Origin: ZC4RG20 sp035760685
Lineage (GTDB): Bacteria > Pseudomonadota > Gammaproteobacteria > Steroidobacterales > Rariloculaceae
Reading direction: 5' to 3'
Length of the DNA: 7,542 nucleotides
Assembly (NCBI GenBank): GCA_035760685.1
Contig: DASTSM010000203.1
Span: 1-7,542 of the forward strand
Shown: piece by piece, positions 5,917 to 7,542 of the stretch
Layout: each line of letters begins with the position of its first letter
Position numbering within the stretch: position 1 is the stretch's first letter
Program-made: the position numbers and the translations under genes
Notes under the pieces: model-generated
What the model saw: only the letters and a program-made list of their open reading frames with translations
What the model was told of the DNA's origin: nothing
The model's database searches: none

Positions 5917-6828
5917 GTGCTCGAGATCGAGGCGCGAGGGCTCGTCAAGTGCTTCGGAACCCTGCGCGCCGTGGACGGCGTGACGTTCGACGTGCGCCGC
6001 GGCGAGACGTTCGGCCTGCTCGGCCCGAACGGCGCGGGCAAGACGAGCATCATGCGCATGATGGCCGGCCTCACGCCGATCACGTCGGGCACGCTGCGCA
6101 TCGCCGGCATCGACGTCGCCTCCGACTCGCGCGCGGTGCGCGCCCAGCTCGGCGTCGTGACGCAGAACGACGGCCTCGACCGCGAGATCTCCGTGCGCCA
6201 GAACCTCGAGATCTTCGGTTATCTCGCGGGGCTGCCGCGGCCCGAGGCGAGGCGCCGCGCGGCCGAGGTGCTCGAATTCTTCGAGCTCGCCGACCGGGCG
6301 CGCGACGACGTCGCCGACCTTTCGGGGGGTCTCAAGCGCCGGCTCGCGATCGCGCGCGCCTTCGTGACGCGTCCCCGCGTCATCGTGCTCGACGAGCCGT
6401 CGACGGGGCTCGATCCGCAGAGCCGCATGCGCGTCTGGGAAGAGCTCGCGTCGCTGAAGCGGTCGGCCGTCACGCTCGTGATGTCCACTCATTACATGGA
6501 CGAGGCGGAGACGCTTTGCGATCGGCTGGCAATGCTGCACGCCGGGCGCATTCTCGACGAAGGCGCGCCGCACGAGCTCATCGCGCGCCACGCGGGCGGC
6601 GGCACGGCCGACGTGCGCGTGAACGGCGCCGACCGCGACGCCGTGCGGCGCGCGCTCGTCGCCTCGAATCAGGCGTTCCGGGAGGTCGGAGCGCTGTTTC
6701 GCGTGACGGGACGCGGCGGACGGAGGCCCGAGCTGCCGCCGCTCGGCGGCGCACACGTCACGGAACGGCCCGCGAACCTCGAGGACGTCTTTCTTTCCCT
6801 TTCCGGCCGAGGCCTCGGAGACGAATGA
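5917..6828 (+). CDS. ABC-2 type exporter, ATP-binding protein (NodI/DrrA-like)
   Basis: A 303-residue ATPase that would power export through the membrane protein encoded next. All nucleotide-binding motifs are present: Walker A GPNGAGKT (36-43), Q-loop Gln83, signature LSGGLKRR (135-142), Walker B VIVLDE (155-160) followed by PSTGLD (161-166), and the switch His192. The LSGG(L/M)KRR form and the STHYMDEAE stretch are typical of NodI and of drug/polysaccharide-type ABC-2 ATPases. After about residue 225 comes the extra C-terminal domain of this subgroup, ending in NLEDVFLSLSGRGL. The start is GTG at 5917, six bases after a near-perfect GGAGGT (5905-5910). The frame stays open about 40 codons further upstream, but that part has no family similarity and crosses the hairpin. 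The stop overlaps the permease start, indicating an operon. The substrate cannot be told; nodulation genes are not present, so the similarity to NodI is at family level only. Confidence 0.92.
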   Translation: MLEIEARGLVKCFGTLRAVDGVTFDVRRGETFGLLGPNGAGKTSIMRMMAGLTPITSGTLRIAGIDVASDSRAVRAQLGVVTQNDGLDREISVRQNLEIFGYLAGLPRPEARRRAAEVLEFFELADRARDDVADLSGGLKRRLAIARAFVTRPRVIVLDEPSTGLDPQSRMRVWEELASLKRSAVTLVMSTHYMDEAETLCDRLAMLHAGRILDEGAPHELIARHAGGGTADVRVNGADRDAVRRALVASNQAFREVGALFRVTGRGGRRPELPPLGGAHVTERPANLEDVFLSLSGRGLGDE

Positions 6829-7542
6829 TGGCGGCGTCGCCTTCGGCGCGGGCACCGGCAACGGCGCGGTTTCGGGGCCGATCGGTTGCGGCGATCTGGT
6901 ATCGGCACATGCTCGCGCTCGCCCGCGTCTGGCGCGTCGCGATCACGTGGTTCCTCGTCGAGCCCGCCGTCGCGCTGCTCGCGGTCGCGGTCGGCATCGG
7001 CCGCCTCGTCGACGGCGTCGAGGGCTACGGCAGCTACGCCGAATTCGTCGCGCCGGGGCTCATCGTCGGCACGGCCATGTTCCACGCGATCTTCGAGTGC
7101 TCGTGGAGCGTCTTCTCGCGCATTCAGGACGACGTCTACGAGACCCTGCTCACGGCGCCCGTCACGGTGGCCGAGATCGCGCTCGCCGAGCTCTGCTTCG
7201 CGGTCACGCGCGCGCTGATCTCGACCGTCGCGGTCGGCGCCTTTGCGGCCGCGCTCGGCTGGATTCCGCTCGCGTCCCTGCCGGGCCTGCTGCTCGTCTC
7301 CGTCGGCGTCGGCGTCGTGTTCGGCGCGATCGGCCTCATGTTCGCCGCCACGTCGCCGACCGTGCACGCGCTCTCGCTCGTCTTCACGGTCATCGCGTCG
7401 CCGCTCTTTTTCTTCAGCGGCGCGTTCTTTCCGATCCGCGTGCTGCCTGAATGGCTGCAGCCGATCGCCTGGGCCGCGCCCCTCGCTCCGCTCGTCGCGA
7501 TCGCGCGCGGTTTCACGAGCGGCTCGCTCGGCGGGACGGAAG
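6825..7542 (+). CDS. ABC-2 type exporter, permease protein (NodJ-like), 3' end outside window
   Basis: The first 239 residues of the membrane partner of the preceding ATPase; the frame is still open at the window edge. Hydrophobic segments are seen at about 38-58, 75-92, 117-145, 150-175 and 180-202, matching five of the six expected helices of ABC-2 permeases. NodJ-like landmarks include FVAPGLIVGTAM (74-85), an acidic FEC (90-92), YETLLTAPVTVAEI (105-118) and the conserved SPLFFFSGAFFPI..LPEWLQPIAW (about 192-216). Two ATGs lie in tandem: 6825 forms ATGA with the ATPase stop and is four bases from GGAG (6817-6820), while 6828 has a better seven-base spacing; either may be used. A polar, Ala/Arg-rich lead of about 25 residues precedes the first helix. 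Typical family length is about 255-265, so only some 20-30 residues should be missing. Confidence 0.9.
   Translation, partial: MMAASPSARAPATARFRGRSVAAIWYRHMLALARVWRVAITWFLVEPAVALLAVAVGIGRLVDGVEGYGSYAEFVAPGLIVGTAMFHAIFECSWSVFSRIQDDVYETLLTAPVTVAEIALAELCFAVTRALISTVAVGAFAAALGWIPLASLPGLLLVSVGVGVVFGAIGLMFAATSPTVHALSLVFTVIASPLFFFSGAFFPIRVLPEWLQPIAWAAPLAPLVAIARGFTSGSLGGTE

Noticed and set aside
5665..6861. A minus-strand open frame of about 398 codons opposite the ABC ATPase
   Set aside because: The plus strand carries every ABC motif with a good ribosome site; the opposite frame is Arg/Ala/His-rich, has no motif and ends inside lemA.

Overview
This is a GC-rich window with strong G/C third-position bias. 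It looks like chromosomal DNA of a high-GC Proteobacterium; that is an inference from base composition and from the gene families (an AdoCbl-dependent ribonucleotide reductase with a C-terminal Cys-Cys tail, an ECF sigma/anti-sigma pair, LemA/DUF2207 and a NodIJ-like exporter). No rRNA, tRNA, CRISPR array, insertion sequence or phage gene is visible, and none of the four intergenic gaps exceeds about 230 bases.

Layout. (1) Positions 2-1291, plus strand: the C-terminal part of a class II ribonucleotide reductase, cut by the window edge. (2) It converges on a minus-strand gene for a small secreted protein with two EF-hands (1427-1690). A hairpin plus T-rich tail at about 1353-1394 is a good terminator for the EF-hand gene. 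(3) Positions 1826-3215, minus strand: an ECF sigma factor followed by an overlapping gene for its membrane-anchored, cysteine-free anti-sigma factor. (4) Positions 3411-5689, minus strand: lemA and a DUF2207 membrane protein with a polyglycine tail, overlapping by four bases. (5) A divergent intergenic region (5690-5916) holds candidate promoters and a strong hairpin followed by a T-run. (6) Positions 5917-7542, plus strand: an ABC exporter ATPase and its ABC-2 (NodJ-like) permease, the latter cut by the right edge.

How the genes may work together. The sigma and anti-sigma proteins form a standard envelope-signalling pair: the anti-sigma holds the sigma factor at the inner membrane until a periplasmic signal releases it. 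A GGAAT-type -35 and a GTCTTA -10, 16 bases apart, lie just behind the anti-sigma stop and in front of the EF-hand gene. This suggests, as an inference, that the exported calcium-binding-type protein is a direct target of the neighbouring sigma factor. LemA and DUF2207 are a known pairing of membrane proteins of poorly understood function. The ABC genes encode an export system of unknown substrate. The most interesting item is the possible sigma/anti-sigma/EF-hand regulatory unit; the rest is mostly recognisable family content.
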